Source of the DNA: JAAYDS01 sp012729155
GTDB taxonomy: Bacteria; Chloroflexota; Anaerolineae; UBA1429
Direction: 5' to 3'
Assembly (NCBI GenBank): GCA_036774405.1
Contig: DAIPBO010000007.1
Coordinates: 68,967-132,966, forward strand
DNA length: 64,000 nucleotides
Part shown: positions 62,453-64,000 of the stretch, in pieces
Layout of the letters: each line of letters starts with the position of its first letter
How positions within the stretch are numbered: position 1 is the stretch's first letter
Translations under genes and position numbers: made by a program
Notes under the pieces: model-generated
The model's input: only the letters and a program-made list of their open reading frames with translations
Databases searched by the model: none
Told to the model about the DNA's origin: nothing

Positions 62453-63439
62453 TCAGACATCTGCACAACGGGCATAGTAGTCAGTCAGCGTTTCACCCAC
62501 CGAAAGCCCGCGGTGCACTGCGTCGATCACACAGGCAAGCCATGGCCCCAGATGGATTACCTCGAGATTGGGCAGCGCCAGCCGCGCTTCTCGCGGGATA
62601 GGTTCAGTGTTGGTGGTAACGATGCGCGTCAGCTCAGCCTTTTGTAGACGCTCGACGGCGCCCGCTGAAAAGGTGGGATGTACAAAGCAGGCATAGATGT
62701 CACGAGCGCCCTCTCTCCTGAGCTCAGCCGCTGCCCCAGCCATGGTGCCGGCGCCATCCACCTCGTCATCTACAATCAGCACATTGCGCCCACACACTTC
62801 ACCGATGACATTCAAACTTTCGGTCTGCGTGCCCTGTCGTCGTTTTTCGATGAACGCCACGGGCACATGCAGCATCTCGGCGATATTGCGCGCCTTCTTG
62901 GCGAACCCCAGGTCGGCTGACAGCACCGTCAGATTGGGGATGCTCAAGTGCTCGATGTGCCGCGCCAAGAAGGGAAATGCAGTGAGTTCGTCGCCAGGCA
63001 TATCGAAAAAGCCCTGAATCTGCCCGGCGTGCAGGTCGACGCACATGAAGCGGTCAGCCCCCGCTGTCTGGATCAGGTCAGCCACCAGCTTGGCGGTGAT
63101 GGGTACACGGGGCATGTCTTTCTTGTCGCTGCGAGCATAGGCGTAAAAGGGCATCACCGCGGTGATGCGCCCTGCAGAGGCGCGCCTTGCCGTGTGGATG
63201 AGGATGAGCAGTTCCATCAAGTTGTAGTTGACGGGACGGCACGTTGGCTGAATGACAAAAACATCACGCGAGCGCACCGTCTCTTCAAACTGCACAAAGA
63301 TGTTGTCGTTGGGAAAGACGGTGATCGAACGCTTGAGCAGGGGCTGTCCCAGCGCCTCTCCGATCTCTGTGGCCAGTTCGGGGTTGCCGCTGCCAGTCAC
63401 CAGGGCCAGGTCACCATAGATGCGGATACCATCGAGCAT
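62453..63439 (-). CDS. prs: ribose-phosphate pyrophosphokinase
   Basis: 328 residues. The PRPP signature DRFMCVDLHAGQIQGFFD and the PRPP-binding loop VLIVDDEVDGAGTMA are complete, and the flexible-loop GDLALVTGSGNPELA starts the fold. It makes PRPP for nucleotides, His and Trp. ATG 63439 has GGGAGG ahead. Independent of secA, which has its own promoter. Confidence 0.97.
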   Translation of the reverse strand: MLDGIRIYGDLALVTGSGNPELATEIGEALGQPLLKRSITVFPNDNIFVQFEETVRSRDVFVIQPTCRPVNYNLMELLILIHTARRASAGRITAVMPFYAYARSDKKDMPRVPITAKLVADLIQTAGADRFMCVDLHAGQIQGFFDMPGDELTAFPFLARHIEHLSIPNLTVLSADLGFAKKARNIAEMLHVPVAFIEKRRQGTQTESLNVIGEVCGRNVLIVDDEVDGAGTMAGAAAELRREGARDIYACFVHPTFSAGAVERLQKAELTRIVTTNTEPIPREARLALPNLEVIHLGPWLACVIDAVHRGLSVGETLTDYYARCADV

Positions 63440-63543
63440 GGCGCTTTACCTCCCAGTGGCCACATGAGGACGGTGCCGGTCGCGGCCCCCAGGCCGCTCA
63501 ACCTCATTATCGTAGCCGAACGCCGCTGCGTCAACCACAGCAA

Positions 63544-63568
63544 GAGGCCGGGCGTGGTGCCCGGCCTC
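63544..63568 (-). terminator. hairpin terminator after the oadB-like gene
   Basis: GAGGCCGGGC / GCCCGGCCTC, 10 bp, loop GTGGT, on the minus strand between the decarboxylase gene and prs. Confidence 0.65.
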
Positions 63569-63592
63569 GATAGTCCCAGCGCAAGTTGCGTT

Positions 63593-64000
63593 CTAGCTGC
63601 CCAAAATGGCCAGCACAACGCCACCTGCCATCACCGATGCCACCTGCCCAGAGGTATTCGAGGCCATGGCGTGCATCAGCAAAAAGTTCGTATAGTCTTC
63701 GTCGTGACCGATCTTTTGCACCACACGTGCCGACATGGGAAACGCTGAGATGCCACAACCGCCCAGCAGCGGGTTGAGCTTGCCGCCCGACAACAGGTTC
63801 ATGAGCTTGCCGAACAGCACGCCAGCCGCCGTGTCGAGGATAAAGGCCACCAGGCCAAGGATGATGATCTTGATGGTGTCCCACTGCAGGAACTTGTCAG
63901 CCACCATGGTCGAGCCGATGGTGATGCCCAGAAAAGTCGTGACGATGTTGGCGATCTCGTTCTGTGCAGCCTGATTGATGCGCTCGACGACACCGGCCTC
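63593..64000 (-). CDS. sodium-pump decarboxylase beta subunit (5' part outside window)
   Basis: The last 136 codons of an oadB/gcdB-type subunit: ERINQAAQNEIANIVTTFLG, GLVAFILDTAAGVLFGKLM, GGCGISAFPMSARVVQ and LLMHAMASNTSGQVASV, the conserved C-terminal half with its Asp and Asn ion-site residues. The beta subunit couples decarboxylation of oxaloacetate, methylmalonyl-CoA or glutaconyl-CoA to sodium export. The start and the alpha and gamma subunit genes lie outside the window. Confidence 0.93.
   Translation of the reverse strand, partial: EAGVVERINQAAQNEIANIVTTFLGITIGSTMVADKFLQWDTIKIIILGLVAFILDTAAGVLFGKLMNLLSGGKLNPLLGGCGISAFPMSARVVQKIGHDEDYTNFLLMHAMASNTSGQVASVMAGGVVLAILGS

Noticed and set aside
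1..64000. CRISPR arrays, insertion sequences, prophage
   Set aside because: No regular direct repeats, transposase or phage genes were seen in any gap.

Overview
The window is about 60% G+C and reads as one coherent stretch of bacterial chromosome: no phage, transposase, CRISPR array or integration site was found. The gene content points to a Chloroflexota (Anaerolineae-like) bacterium. The indications are a VanW protein, a CarD regulator, a DUF4332 protein, an archaeal-type IMP cyclohydrolase (PurO-like), a 7TM-GAF-HTH membrane regulator, beta-propeller and PP2C-like surface proteins, and many sugar-processing genes. This placement is inferred from gene content; no rRNA is present to settle it.

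Layout. 1-9.5 kb: a divergent pair (a GlmU-like/phosphohexomutase fusion cut by the left edge, and a zinc alcohol dehydrogenase followed by vanW and ychF), then a PP2C-like membrane protein and a beta-propeller surface protein. 9.6-18.1 kb: a phosphotriesterase-like hydrolase, a decayed DUF72 gene, an HD hydrolase, an iron-sulfur flavoprotein, a B12-reactivation-like protein, two Gfo/Idh/MocA oxidoreductases, an orphan membrane-fusion lipoprotein and a HIT protein. 18.1-24 kb: a sugar block with a third Gfo/Idh/MocA enzyme, a GH116 and a GH127 glycosidase. 24-29.4 kb: uvrA with a palindromic operator candidate, and fusA. 29.4-33.7 kb: an S4 protein, a GNAT/solute-binding/GH-A three-gene operon, tRNA-Arg(CCT) and small helical proteins. 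33.7-42.4 kb: a leftward operon (pfkB-type kinase, dus, NifX-like, AMMECR1) facing a rightward operon (UroD-like, PurO-like, UroD-like, GH38 alpha-mannosidase). 42.4-49.8 kb: carD, a PHP protein, mutS and a polytopic membrane protein. 49.7-56.2 kb: the classical rpsB-tsf-pyrH-frr-uppS-cdsA operon extended by a membrane transcription regulator. 56.3-64 kb: a Trm112-like protein, a gluzincin peptidase, mutM, a ThiF-like protein, secA, prs and the end of a sodium-pump decarboxylase beta subunit.

How it fits together. The informational genes (translation, repair, secretion, nucleotide synthesis) are mostly intact, with sigma70-type promoters (TTGACN-17-TANNNT) that can be read by eye. Several genes are set back to back with promoter -35 boxes only 7-22 bp apart. 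The sugar genes (GH116, GH127, GH38, a GH-A enzyme, three dehydrogenases, a KDG-kinase-like PfkB and two UroD-like proteins) suggest scavenging of plant or microbial polysaccharide, but no sugar transporter operon lies in the window.

No single dramatic new system is evident. The most interesting items are the UroD/PurO/UroD/GH38 operon, the GlmU-like/mutase fusion with a damaged nucleotide-binding signature, the ThiF-like enzyme lacking zinc and catalytic cysteines, the degenerate PP2C-like protein paired with a propeller protein, and the perfect palindrome over the uvrA promoter.
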